This document shows, one piece after another, positions 1-8,307 of a stretch of 64,000 nucleotides of DNA (its first letter is position 1; each line of letters starts with the position of its first letter). The stretch spans positions 2,294,001 to 2,358,000 of the forward strand of contig CAWCAC010000002.1 of the NCBI GenBank assembly GCA_963793415.1. The letters are read 5' to 3'. The stretch comes from CAXMST01 sp963793415 (GTDB lineage: Bacteria; Actinomycetota; Thermoleophilia; Solirubrobacterales; 70-9). The position numbers and the translations under genes are program-made. The notes beneath the pieces are model-generated. The model ran no database searches. It saw only the letters and a program-made list of their open reading frames with translations, and was not told the origin of the DNA.

Positions 1-7
1 TCCCGCG

Positions 8-1045
8 ATGCGGACTGGGGAAGCCGGACGGCGTCAGCTCCGGCGGTCGATCGCGGGCCTCTGGGCCCTCGGCGCCGTCGCGGTCGTCTCGTGGGCCTCC
101 CCCGCCTCCGCGGCCGTTGCCTCAACCTCGGCCGCGGAGCAGGACCGCGGCCCCGAGCTGACCGTGCCGCGCAGCGAGCTCAAGGCGGCCTTCAGCTGCC
201 CAACCGACCCAACCGCTGCAACAAAGACGCCGATCATGTTCGTCTCCGGCACCGCCAGCACGGGCTCCCAGGGCTACGCGCTGATGCAGGGAGCGTTCGA
301 GCGCTTTGGGCATCCGGTCTGCCACGTCACCTTCCCGGACCTGACGACCGCCGACATCCAGGTCTCGGTCCAGTACCTCGTCTATGGGCTGCGGCGCGAG
401 TACGAGCTCGCCGGACGCAAGGTCGCGATCTACGGGATCAGCCAGGGCGGCCTGATCTCCCGCTTCGCGCTCACCTACTGGCCCGATCTGCGGCGCAAGG
501 TCGGCGACCTCTTCTCCGCGGCCGGCACGCAACACGGCACCGACATCGACTTCGGCGGCTGCGCCGGCGGCTGCGCGCCGGCGATCTGGCAGCAGCTCGA
601 GGGCTCGAGGCTGCTGCGGGCCCTCAACGCCCAGCCGGACGAGACGCCCGGCGGCGTCTCCTACACGACCGTCCGCACGGAGATGGACGAGCTGGTGCAA
701 CCGCAGACCGGCAAGCACCCGACCTCCTCGCTCGCGGGCGCCCGCAACATCCGCATCCAGAAGGTCTGCCCCGGCCGCGTCACCGGGCACCTTGGAGCGA
801 TCGTCAACTCGGTCTCGTTCGCCGCCTTCACCGACGCCGTCGGTCGTCGCGGCCGCGGCATCGAGGGGGCCGCGCGGACGTCGCGCCTGCCCGCCGGCGT
901 CTGCGATCAGCCCTACGCGGAGGGTCTCGTCGAGGCCCAGGTCGAGGCGCTGATCGCGGCAGCCGGAGGCGGGCTCGCCTCCGTCCTCGACCTCGTCCCC
1001 GAGGTCGGGAGAGAGCCCAGGGTCCGCGCCGTCTTCAAGCGCTGA
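8..1045 (+). CDS. secreted lipase/esterase, alpha/beta hydrolase fold
   Basis: A 345-residue protein with an N-terminal signal peptide: arginine-rich start, hydrophobic stretch at about residues 16-35, and an A-S-A type cleavage site. The mature part resembles secreted lipases of the alpha/beta hydrolase fold. The nucleophile elbow G-I-S-Q-G-G near residue 145 gives the GxSxG serine, and a GHLG motif near residue 262 could supply the catalytic histidine. Several cysteines (C64, C104, CAGGC near residue 185, C255, C301) suggest disulphides in an exported enzyme. It probably cleaves lipid or ester substrates outside the cell; the substrate cannot be told. The start lies only 7 bases from the window edge, so a more upstream start is possible. 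Confidence 0.8.
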   Translation: MRTGEAGRRQLRRSIAGLWALGAVAVVSWASPASAAVASTSAAEQDRGPELTVPRSELKAAFSCPTDPTAATKTPIMFVSGTASTGSQGYALMQGAFERFGHPVCHVTFPDLTTADIQVSVQYLVYGLRREYELAGRKVAIYGISQGGLISRFALTYWPDLRRKVGDLFSAAGTQHGTDIDFGGCAGGCAPAIWQQLEGSRLLRALNAQPDETPGGVSYTTVRTEMDELVQPQTGKHPTSSLAGARNIRIQKVCPGRVTGHLGAIVNSVSFAAFTDAVGRRGRGIEGAARTSRLPAGVCDQPYAEGLVEAQVEALIAAAGGGLASVLDLVPEVGREPRVRAVFKR

Positions 1046-1063
1046 GGACCCTCGGGCGGACGG

Positions 1064-1306
1064 CTACTGCTCGTAGCCCTCGACGGTCTCGGTGTCGCGG
1101 ACGGAGGTGTTGTCGGGGTCGAGGCCGAACTCCTCGTGCGCCTGGCGCTGGCGCAGCAGGTCCCAGGATTTGTCGAGCTCGACCTTGAGCTCCTCGAGGC
1201 GCGCGTGACGCTCGGGGTCCTCGCCCTTCTGGGGTGCCTCGCCAAGCAGCTTCTGCTCCTCGGCGACCATCTGCTCGATCCGCTCCCTGAGCGTCGCGTC
1301 GTCCAT
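1064..1306 (-). CDS. DUF2630 family protein
   Basis: An 80-residue acidic helical protein matching the DUF2630 family of actinobacteria. The family pattern is visible: MDD at the start, R-I-E-Q-M-V-A-E-E-Q-K-L-L, then L-D-K-S-W-D-L-L-R-Q-R-Q-A and the C-terminal V-E-G-Y-E-Q. An upstream in-frame ATG at 1351 is possible, but the family starts at MDD, so 1306 is chosen. Function is unknown. It ends 18 bases from the 3' end of the convergent esterase gene and its start region lies close to the divergent zinc peptidase gene. Confidence 0.85.
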   Translation of the reverse strand: MDDATLRERIEQMVAEEQKLLGEAPQKGEDPERHARLEELKVELDKSWDLLRQRQAHEEFGLDPDNTSVRDTETVEGYEQ

Positions 1307-1341
1307 ACCGGTGACGATAGCGGCTAGCCTGCCCGACCCCG

Positions 1342-2328
1342 ATGCGGGCATTCAGCTGCGACAACTGCTCCCGGCTCGTCTTCTTCCCCAACACGAGCTG
1401 CCTCAACTGCGGCGCCGAGCTCGCCTTCGACTGGAAGACCCGCGAGATCTGCAACGACCCCGCGCATCGCTGCGCGAATCGGGCCGTCGCCGCCTGCAAC
1501 GCGCAGGTGGACGCCGAGGGCGATCTCTGCTTCGCCTGCCTGCTGACCCGAACCCGCCCGCCCGACGACGACGCCGAGGGCATGGCCGCCTTCGCCGAGG
1601 CCGAGGCTGCCAAGCGTCACCTCCTGTTCGAGCTGGGCGAGCTCGGCCTGCCGGTCGACTCCTACCGGGACGTCGAAGGCGGGCTCGCCTTCGACCTCCT
1701 CTCGAGCTCGCAACAGCCGGTCACGACCGGGCACGCGACCGGGCTGATCACACTCGACCTGGCCGAGTCCGACGACGTCCACCGCGAGCGCATGCGCCAA
1801 GAACTCGGCGAGCCCTACCGGACCCTGCTCGGCCACTTCCGCCACGAGGTCGGCCACTACTACTTCCCGATCCTGACCTCGGAAGCCACACAACTCGACC
1901 GCGCCCGGGCCCTGTTCGGCGACGAACGCGAGGACTACGCCGCCGCTCTCGACCGCCACTACGAGCAGGGGCCGCCTCCCGGCTGGCAGCAGCGCTACGT
2001 GAGTGCCTACGCGACGATGCATCCGTCTGAGGACTTCGCCGAGACCTTCGCCCACTTCCTCCACATCCACGACACGCTGCAGACCGCGGCCTCACACCGG
2101 ATCCGGGTCGAGGGACCGCTCGACGCCGAGACTCCGCCCGGGCCCGAGCCCGACGAGCCCGGCGGCTTCGAGGACGTGATCGCCGAGTGGCTGCCGCTGA
2201 CCTACGCGCTCAACGCGATCAACCGCAGCATGGGCCGCGACGACCTCTACCCGTTCGTGCTCAGTGCCCCGGCGATCGCGAAGCTGTCGCTCGTCGCTGA
2301 GCTCGCCGCGGCGGCCCGGCGCGCCTAG
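1342..2328 (+). CDS. putative zinc-binding metallopeptidase
   Basis: A 328-residue soluble protein. The N-terminus holds a zinc-ribbon-like CxxC pair (C6/C9 and C20/C23) followed by further paired cysteines near residues 37-70. The catalytic region contains H-E-V-G-H-Y-Y-F at about residues 168-175, a HExxH zinc site, with downstream E-D-F-A-E-T-F-A-H carrying further acidic and histidine ligands. This matches the family annotated as putative zinc-binding peptidase (DUF2248/Peptidase_Mx-like). The function is presumed proteolytic; substrate and pathway are unknown. It overlaps nothing and is divergent from the DUF2630 gene. Confidence 0.85.
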   Translation: MRAFSCDNCSRLVFFPNTSCLNCGAELAFDWKTREICNDPAHRCANRAVAACNAQVDAEGDLCFACLLTRTRPPDDDAEGMAAFAEAEAAKRHLLFELGELGLPVDSYRDVEGGLAFDLLSSSQQPVTTGHATGLITLDLAESDDVHRERMRQELGEPYRTLLGHFRHEVGHYYFPILTSEATQLDRARALFGDEREDYAAALDRHYEQGPPPGWQQRYVSAYATMHPSEDFAETFAHFLHIHDTLQTAASHRIRVEGPLDAETPPGPEPDEPGGFEDVIAEWLPLTYALNAINRSMGRDDLYPFVLSAPAIAKLSLVAELAAAARRA

Positions 2329-2993
2329 CGCGGCGCCGGCGGGTGGGCCCGGCGGACGCCCTCGCCGGCGGCGGGCTCGATCGAGTCCCGGGCGGCCTCG
2401 AGCAGCGACAGGACCAGCACGTGGGCGCCGGAGCCGACACCGACCGTCCAGTAGCGCCGGAACCACAGGCGCGCCCACTCGTCGGTGGTCGCGGTCCGCA
2501 TCGTCCCCGTCAGCAGGGTGCCGCCAGCCTCGAGCTCCTCTGCCCGCAGCTCGTAGACGGTCTTCGCCCAGCCACCCTCGGCGAACGAGGTGAAGTCCTC
2601 GGGGGCGACGTCCGCGTAGTGGATGACCGGCCGCCAGAAGCGGCCGACGAGCCCGAGCGCGAGCTCGCGCTCGCCCGACTCGAGCACCACCCAGCCGCCC
2701 TCGCCGGCAGGGATCCGGGCCGTGTCCGCGATCGTCATCGGCGCCTCGGGCCGCTCGGGCTTGCGCCCGTGAGCGATCTCGATCAGCGCCTCGGGGAGGA
2801 TCCGCAGCGCCCCGAGCGCACCGACCATGCGGTGGCTGCGGCCGAGGTCGAGCAGGTCGACCCCGAGCAGCGCGGCCCAGGCCTCGTCGGGGCTCGCCGC
2901 AACCTCGACGCCGACCGCGTCACAGACGTCGAAGCTCGGCAGGTAGCGCTCGGCCGCGCTCAGCGGCCGCATCGGTCCGTGCTGCGCTTCCAT
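2325..2993 (-). CDS. SRPBCC-like hypothetical protein
   Basis: A 222-residue soluble protein with no signal peptide or membrane segment. The pattern V-E-V-A-A-S-P-D-E-A-W-A-A near residue 30, followed by mixed beta strands and a long C-terminal helix, resembles the START/SRPBCC ligand-binding fold, but this is a fold-level guess. A second ATG at residue 8 is an alternative start. It lies 3 bases after the DUF4389 gene on the same strand, so the two are probably co-transcribed. Its 3' end overlaps the convergent peptidase gene by 4 bases. Confidence 0.6.
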   Translation of the reverse strand: MEAQHGPMRPLSAAERYLPSFDVCDAVGVEVAASPDEAWAALLGVDLLDLGRSHRMVGALGALRILPEALIEIAHGRKPERPEAPMTIADTARIPAGEGGWVVLESGERELALGLVGRFWRPVIHYADVAPEDFTSFAEGGWAKTVYELRAEELEAGGTLLTGTMRTATTDEWARLWFRRYWTVGVGSGAHVLVLSLLEAARDSIEPAAGEGVRRAHPPAPR

Positions 2994-2996
2994 CGG

Positions 2997-3668
2997 TCAA
3001 GGATTCATCGAGAACGGTGGGTACCGGTCCGTGATCAAGAGGAACGCGTAGCCGACGACCCGGTTGTGCCAGCGCAAGACCCCCTCGACGAAGCCGAACA
3101 GTCCGCGCGGATAGCGGCCGGTGAACAGGATCGCGAACCAGGCCGCGACCACGGCGAAGAAGGCGGCGAGCCAGAGGAAGCCGAGGATCACGTAGTGGGG
3201 CAGCGCCAACAGCCACTTGACCAGCGGCAGGCCGCGGCTCAGTTCGGTCCCTGCGTCCGGGTACGGGAAGTCGAGTGCGACCGCCTGCCGCTCGTCGGTC
3301 GACGGATAGCGATCGTCCATCAGCAGCGCGTAGACGGCGACCCGGTTCGTGAACCGCACGAGCTCGAGGTTCCAGTCGTACCACCAACGTGGGTACTTGC
3401 GCCGGAACAGCAGCATCAGTAGCACCGGCAGGAAGAGGATCCCGACCCCGGTAAGCCCGATCGTGACGGTCGTGTCGCCCGGCGCGGTGTACGTGTTCTC
3501 CGCACCGGTCACCGACGCCAGCAGGATCGCGATCGGAATCACGGTGAGGAAGCGGAAGAACGACGTCAGGCGATTGAGCGGGCGGTCCTGGTAGTCGACT
3601 CCGAAGCTGACCGGATAGCCGCCTGAAGCTGTCTGCGGCGGCGTGGTCTCGGAGGGAAGGTCGTTCAC
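2997..3668 (-). CDS. DUF4389 domain membrane protein
   Basis: A 223-residue protein with several hydrophobic segments: residues 38-58 (FFRFLTVIPIAILLA), 70-90, and paired segments near 150-185. The phrase D-Y-Q-D-R-P-L-N-R-L followed by the first membrane helix, and the repeated P-Y-P-D/R-Y-P blocks, are typical of DUF4389 proteins. The family has no established function. It starts the short operon that continues into the SRPBCC-like gene. Confidence 0.8.
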   Translation of the reverse strand: MNDLPSETTPPQTASGGYPVSFGVDYQDRPLNRLTSFFRFLTVIPIAILLASVTGAENTYTAPGDTTVTIGLTGVGILFLPVLLMLLFRRKYPRWWYDWNLELVRFTNRVAVYALLMDDRYPSTDERQAVALDFPYPDAGTELSRGLPLVKWLLALPHYVILGFLWLAAFFAVVAAWFAILFTGRYPRGLFGFVEGVLRWHNRVVGYAFLLITDRYPPFSMNP

Positions 3669-3739
3669 GGGCGCGCTCCTCGGCAGTGTTGACGGACTGC
3701 CTCAGCGTCGCACCGGCTCCCTCCGGGGAGCGACGGGGC

Positions 3740-4417
3740 CTATCCCCCGCCCGCCTCCGCTGAAACTACGGTGGCCCGGGACGCGCGCCAGAAGAGCAGC
3801 CGCTGGCCGAAGCTCCAGAGGCTGGTCGTGATCGAGTAGATCGCGAGGCCGGCCGGGAAGCGGGCGATCACGGTCACGAACAGCACCGGCATCGCCAGCA
3901 TCAGACGCCGGCCGCGCCAGTCCATCGCCCGGGTCGCGATCGCCTGTGAGCCGACCTGCGAGCAGAGGTAGAGCGTGACCATCACCGCGAGCACCAGCCC
4001 GTGCGGCTTCTCGGTCAGCGACGGGATGAAGAGGAAGCCGGAGTCGCCGAAGAGGCCGTCGGAGGCGTCGCTGCGCAGCAACAGGTACAGCGAGATGAAG
4101 ACGGGGATCTGGACCAGCAGCGGGGCGAGAGCACCGAGCGGGTTGATCCGGTGCCGGCGGTAGTAGGCGATCGTCTCCTGCTGCATCCGGGCCGGATCGT
4201 CCCTGTGCCGCTCGCGCAGCGCCTTCAGCTCGGGCGCGTGACGACGCATCTCGCGCTGCAAGCGGAACTGGCCGACGACGAGCGGCAGCGTCGCCAGACG
4301 AACGAGCAGCGTCAGGCCGACGATCGCCAGACCCCAGCCGAGGCCGATCGAGTGCAGACCCTCGAGGACCGTCTCCTCGACGTCCTCGAGCGGCTGCAAC
4401 ACATTGGCGAGGAGCAT
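3740..4417 (-). CDS. yidC: YidC/Oxa1-type membrane protein insertase
   Basis: A 225-residue membrane protein with the core YidC/Oxa1/Alb3 fold. A first hydrophobic helix at residues 22-48 is followed by a basic coiled-coil hairpin (residues about 55-85, rich in R-E-R-H), then the motif I-N-P-L-G-A-L-A-P-L-L-V-Q-I-P-V-F-I-S-L-Y and three further helices. The family inserts and folds inner-membrane proteins. This is a short form without the Gram-negative periplasmic domain. It is not in the usual rnpA-yidC-jag context, so it is probably a second paralogue. Its start is only 25 bases from the divergent methyltransferase. Confidence 0.85.
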   Translation of the reverse strand: MLLANVLQPLEDVEETVLEGLHSIGLGWGLAIVGLTLLVRLATLPLVVGQFRLQREMRRHAPELKALRERHRDDPARMQQETIAYYRRHRINPLGALAPLLVQIPVFISLYLLLRSDASDGLFGDSGFLFIPSLTEKPHGLVLAVMVTLYLCSQVGSQAIATRAMDWRGRRLMLAMPVLFVTVIARFPAGLAIYSITTSLWSFGQRLLFWRASRATVVSAEAGGG

Positions 4418-4442
4418 CGGCGCTGAGGTTAGTGTGCAGTCG

Positions 4443-5195
4443 ATGCCGGCTTACGGAGAGGACCTCTCCCAGATCCACGACGCGGCCTTCACGCAGCTCG
4501 CCGAGGCCGCCGCCGCGCTGCTGGTCGAACTGCTCGGCGAGCGTCGCGACGGCCCCGTCGTCGAGCTCGGCTGCGGTGGCGGCGTCACCGCGGCGGCGCT
4601 GCTCGACGCCGGCCATCGGGTGATCGCCAGCGACCGCTCTCCCGACCAGATCGAGATCGCCGCCGGTCGCGCGCCCGCGGCCGAGCTCTCGGTCTCGTCG
4701 TTCGTCGACGCGGAGCTGCCGCAGGGCGCGCTTGCGATTGCGCTGATCGGCGAGGTCCTCAACTACGCCTTCGACCCGCGCAACGACGCCGGCCGCCTGC
4801 GCGAGTTCCTCGCCCGCGCCCACCGGGCTCTGCTGCCCGGCGGCATCCTGCTCTTCGACCTGGCGGCACCGGGACGAGTGCCGGATCCGCAGCCGCCCGG
4901 CACGCATCTCGAGGGCGACGGCTGGGCGATCTCCTACGGCGCCCAGGAGATCGAGGCGCCGCCGATCCTGATCCGCGAGATCACGACCGTCCGGCGCGGG
5001 CCCGACGGGGTCAGGACCGAGACCGAGAAGCACCACCTGCTGCTCTACCGGCGCGAGGACGTGCTTGCGCTGCTCGGCGAGGTCGGCTTCGAGACCGAAG
5101 TCCGCGACGGCTACGCCGCCTCGCTCGAGTACCCGGGCCTGCCCGTCTACATCGCCCGCAAGCCGGGATCGGCCGGACCCGCGGTCAACCCGTGA
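4443..5195 (+). CDS. class I SAM-dependent methyltransferase
   Basis: About 250 residues. The SAM-binding motif I, V-V-E-L-G-C-G-G-G, appears near residue 40 and the acidic motif II, V-I-A-S-D-R-S, near residue 62. Start 4443 (MPAYGEDL) is preferred over an in-frame codon at 4404 because members of this group begin with a similar short stretch, and the upstream part would overlap the yidC promoter. It probably acts on a small molecule, as it lacks an RNA-binding or DNA-binding appendage. The substrate is unknown. It is convergent with the Xaa-Pro peptidase, overlapping by 11 bases. Confidence 0.8.
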   Translation: MPAYGEDLSQIHDAAFTQLAEAAAALLVELLGERRDGPVVELGCGGGVTAAALLDAGHRVIASDRSPDQIEIAAGRAPAAELSVSSFVDAELPQGALAIALIGEVLNYAFDPRNDAGRLREFLARAHRALLPGGILLFDLAAPGRVPDPQPPGTHLEGDGWAISYGAQEIEAPPILIREITTVRRGPDGVRTETEKHHLLLYRREDVLALLGEVGFETEVRDGYAASLEYPGLPVYIARKPGSAGPAVNP

Positions 5196-6301
5196 TCGTC
5201 AGCTCCTTCGAGCGTGTGCAGAAGTTGCGCAGGCCCTCGCCCTCGGCGCCGACGACGACGAGGTCCTCGATCCGGATCCCGAACGAGCCCGGCACGTAGA
5301 CGCCCGGCTCGACAGTGACGACGTCGCCGGGCTGGAGCTCGTCCTCGGAGCGGGGCGAGAGGCGCGGAGCCTCGTGGATCTCGATCCCGACCCCGTGCCC
5401 GAGGCCGTGCCCGAATCGCTCGCCCATGCCGCCCTGCTCGATCACCTCCCGGGCGACGGCGTCGACGGCGCGACCGCCGGCGCCGGGGCGGACGGCATCG
5501 AGCCCGGCGAGCTGGGCGGCGAGCACGAGCGCGTAGGCCTCGGCCTGCTCACCGGGGACCTCGCCGGTCGCATAGGTGCGGGTGCAGTCGGAGCAGTAGC
5601 CGTCGACGATCGCGCCGAGATCGATCGTGACGAGCTCACCGCGGCCGATCTCGCGCTCGCTCGGCTCGGCGTGCGGCGACTCGCCGTTCGGGCCGGAGGC
5701 GACGATCGGGCTGAACGAGGATGCGGAGGCGCCGAGCTCGCGCATCGCGCGTCTCGATCCAGACGGCGACGTCGCGCTCGCGGCGCCCGGCGAGCCCGGC
5801 CTGCTCGAGCTCGGCGAGGACCGCGTCGGTGAGCTCCGCGGAGGCGGCGATCGCCTCGATCTCGGTCTCGTCCTTGCTGCGGCGCAGGGGCTCGAGCAGC
5901 GACTCGCTCTCGACGAGCTCGACCCCGTCGGGCAGCGCCTCCTCGATCCGGCGCAGCTCGCGGACGCTCGTCACCCGCGGGTCGAAGCCGACTCGGCCGG
6001 CGAGCCGTGGCGCCAGCGCGTCGACGAGCTGGCGCTCGGCGCGGACAAGCTCGAAGCCGGCGGGAAGCGCGGCACGAGCGCGCTCGAGGTAGCGGAAGTC
6101 GGTGATGAAGTCGCGTCGCTCCGGGCCGACCAGGGCGAGGCCGCTGGAGCCGTCGAAGCCGGTCAGCCAGGTGACGTTCGCGATCGCGTCGCGACTCGAG
6201 TCGCCGGGATGGACGAGATCGCCGACGATCAGCGAGTCGAGCCCGTCCGCCTCGACCGCGGCGGCGAGCCGCTCTCCTCGCTCGGGCGGGGCAGCGACCA
6301 C
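5185..6301 (-). CDS. pepP: Xaa-Pro peptidase (M24 family), frameshifted
   Basis: The N-terminal creatinase-like domain (first about 190 residues, from GTG at 6301) and the C-terminal pita-bread metallopeptidase domain lie in different frames. They join at about 5745-5756, where V-A-V-W-I-E-T-R should run on into M-R-E-L-G-A; removing one base restores a 371-residue protein. Metal ligands are visible in the C-terminal part: V-T-I-D-L-G-A, Y-C-S-D-C-T-R-T, G-H-G-L-G-H-G-V-G and V-T-V-E-P-G. The family removes N-terminal residues next to proline. Its GTG overlaps the aroQ stop (TAGTG), so it is translationally coupled to aroQ. The single break in a conserved gene suggests a sequence error, although true decay cannot be excluded. 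Confidence 0.82.
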
Positions 6302-6759
6302 TAGAGCCCGAGCTCGGTCCTGAGGATCTCCAGCGCCCGCTTGTAGCCGTCGAGGCCCTCGCCGGAGATCTTCTCCAAGGCAAGGCCCTCGAAGACCGAG
6401 ACCGAGCGCCAGTCCTCACGACTGCCGACGTCGGAGATGTGGACCTCGACCATCGGCACGGCTGCGACCTCGACCGCGTCGCGGATCGCCCACGAGTAGT
6501 GGCTCCAGGCGCCGGCGTTGATGATCACCGCGTCGGCGAGGTCCGGGAGCCGGTGCAGGTACTCGCAGAACTCGCCCTCGTGGTTGGTCTGGAAGAAGGT
6601 CGTCGTGATCCCGAGCTCGGTCGCCCAGCGCTTCACCTGGGTCTCGAGCTCGGCCAGCGTGAACGATCCGTAGATCGCCGGATCGCGGCGCCCGAGCGTG
6701 TCGAGGTTGACGCCGTGCAGGATCTCGACGCGGTTGTGCGCGGTGGTCGGGTTGCTCAT
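6301..6759 (-). CDS. aroQ: type II 3-dehydroquinate dehydratase
   Basis: A 152-residue enzyme that dehydrates 3-dehydroquinate to 3-dehydroshikimate, the third step of the shikimate pathway. Motifs of the type II (dodecameric) family: H-G-V-N-L-D-T-L-G-R near the start, F-F-Q-T-N-H-E-G-E, the I-I-N-A-G-A-W-S-H-Y-S active-site strand and V-E-V-H-I-S-D-V near residue 107. The usual N-x-N-L in the first motif is G-V-N-L. The ATG at 6759 overlaps the stop of the aroK-aroB gene by ATGA, showing tight coupling. Confidence 0.93.
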   Translation of the reverse strand: MSNPTTAHNRVEILHGVNLDTLGRRDPAIYGSFTLAELETQVKRWATELGITTTFFQTNHEGEFCEYLHRLPDLADAVIINAGAWSHYSWAIRDAVEVAAVPMVEVHISDVGSREDWRSVSVFEGLALEKISGEGLDGYKRALEILRTELGL

Positions 6760-8300
6760 CGGGCCAATTCTTCCACCGCGTCGCGCAGATCCGATTCCGC
6801 CACCGGCCTGCCGTGGGCGACATCGCCGGGAGCGTCGACGAGGACGAAGCCGAGCCCGTCCGCGGTGCGCTTCTTGTCGCGGCCCGTAGCGTCGACGATT
6901 GCCTCCGGCGAGGCGCCGGGAGCAGCGGTCAGGTTGGTCGGCAGGCCGGCCGCCTGCCAGAGGCCGGCGACCTCCTCGCGCAGCTCGGGCCGGCCGGAGA
7001 GCCGCAGCGCAGCGAGCATCCCGAGCGCGACCGCCTCGCCGTGACGGAAGACCTCGTAGCCGGTCACGGTCTCGATCGCGTGGCCGACGGTGTGGCCGAG
7101 ATTGAGCACCGCCCGCCGGCCGCCGTCGCGCTCGTCCTCGGCGACGACTCCGATCTTCGTCTGGGCGCAGTCGAAGACGACCTCGCTCATCAGCGCGACG
7201 CTGGGCGTGCCGCCGAGCCGCACCCGCTCCCAGAGCGGACCGCCGGCGATCAGCGCCGTCTTGACGACCTCGGCGTAGCCCGCGGCCAGCTCCTCCGGCG
7301 GCAGGCTCTCGAGCGCGCCCGGATCGGAGAGCACCGCTGCGGGCTGGTGGTAGGCGCCGACGTAGTTCTTCGCAGTCGGCAGGTCGACGCCGGTCTTGCC
7401 GCCGATCGCCGAGTCGACCTGAGCGACGAGCGTGGTCGGGACCTGGACGACGGGGACGCCGCGCTGGTAGACGGCGGCGACGAAGCCGGCGAGGTCGCCG
7501 ACGACGCCGCCGCCGAGAGCGGCGATCGCGTCGTCGCGGCGGACGCCGGCCTCGGCCAACCCGGCCAGCAGCCGGCCGGCCTCGTCGAGGGTCTTGTGGC
7601 TCTCGCCGCCGCGCGCGTCGAGCACCTGCACGCATCCTGGCGGCAGCTGGGCCCCACCCTTGACGGCGGCGTGGTCGGCGATCGCGAACAGGCGGCTGCC
7701 GACGGCCGGGGCGCCGGGGCCGAGCAGCGCTGCCGCGCCGGGGCCGACGACGACCGGGTACTCGGAGGCGCCCGCCCGCGCCCAGGCGATCTTCAGGCCG
7801 GGGTGCGCGCGCAGGGCTGCGATCCAGGGCGCGGCTGCGGCCGGAGTTTCGTTGCCGCCGCGGGGCAGGACGACGTCGGCCGCCGCCTCATAGACGGGCG
7901 CCCGTTCCGCGTAGAGGGTGCTGAAAGCGTGGCGGTCACGGGCGAGCGGTCGACCGCTGCCCCGCGAGCGCTGCCAGGCGACCTCCTCGCGGACCCGGCA
8001 GAGCACGGTCACGCAGTTGCCGAGGGCCTCGCGCACCCGCTCGGAGCCGAGCGCGCCGCCGCCGAGCGAGACCACGCCCCCGCGCCCGAGCGCCTCGAGC
8101 ACGAGCTCCTCCTCGACTCGGCGGAACTCTGACTCACCCTCGCGCTCGAAGAAGTCCTCGATCGACTCGCCGAAGCGCTCGGCGAGCAGCTCGTCGGTGT
8201 CGGCGTGCGATTCGCCGAGGGCCTTGGCGATCGCCGCCGCGCCGCGCGACTTGCCGGCGGCCATGAAGCCGATCAGCGCGATCGCCCGTGAGCTGGGCAC
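6756..8300 (-). CDS. aroKB: shikimate kinase / 3-dehydroquinate synthase fusion
   Basis: A 514-residue bifunctional protein. Residues about 1-165 are shikimate kinase, with P-loop G-F-M-A-A-G-K-S at 11-18, D-T-D near residue 34 and the G-G-G-A substrate loop near residue 80. Residues about 170-514 are 3-dehydroquinate synthase, with the NAD-binding G-G-G-V-V-G-D-L-A-G-F, Q-V-P-T-T-L-V-A-Q-V-D-S-A-I-G-G-K-T-G and the metal ligands in L-N-L-G-H-T-V-G-H-A. The two activities are steps 5 and 2 of the same pathway. This kinase-first fusion is well known in some bacteria and is here part of an aroC-aroKB-aroQ run. Confidence 0.94.
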   Translation of the reverse strand: MPSSRAIALIGFMAAGKSRGAAAIAKALGESHADTDELLAERFGESIEDFFEREGESEFRRVEEELVLEALGRGGVVSLGGGALGSERVREALGNCVTVLCRVREEVAWQRSRGSGRPLARDRHAFSTLYAERAPVYEAAADVVLPRGGNETPAAAAPWIAALRAHPGLKIAWARAGASEYPVVVGPGAAALLGPGAPAVGSRLFAIADHAAVKGGAQLPPGCVQVLDARGGESHKTLDEAGRLLAGLAEAGVRRDDAIAALGGGVVGDLAGFVAAVYQRGVPVVQVPTTLVAQVDSAIGGKTGVDLPTAKNYVGAYHQPAAVLSDPGALESLPPEELAAGYAEVVKTALIAGGPLWERVRLGGTPSVALMSEVVFDCAQTKIGVVAEDERDGGRRAVLNLGHTVGHAIETVTGYEVFRHGEAVALGMLAALRLSGRPELREEVAGLWQAAGLPTNLTAAPGASPEAIVDATGRDKKRTADGLGFVLVDAPGDVAHGRPVAESDLRDAVEELAR

Positions 8301-8307
8301 GGGGTCC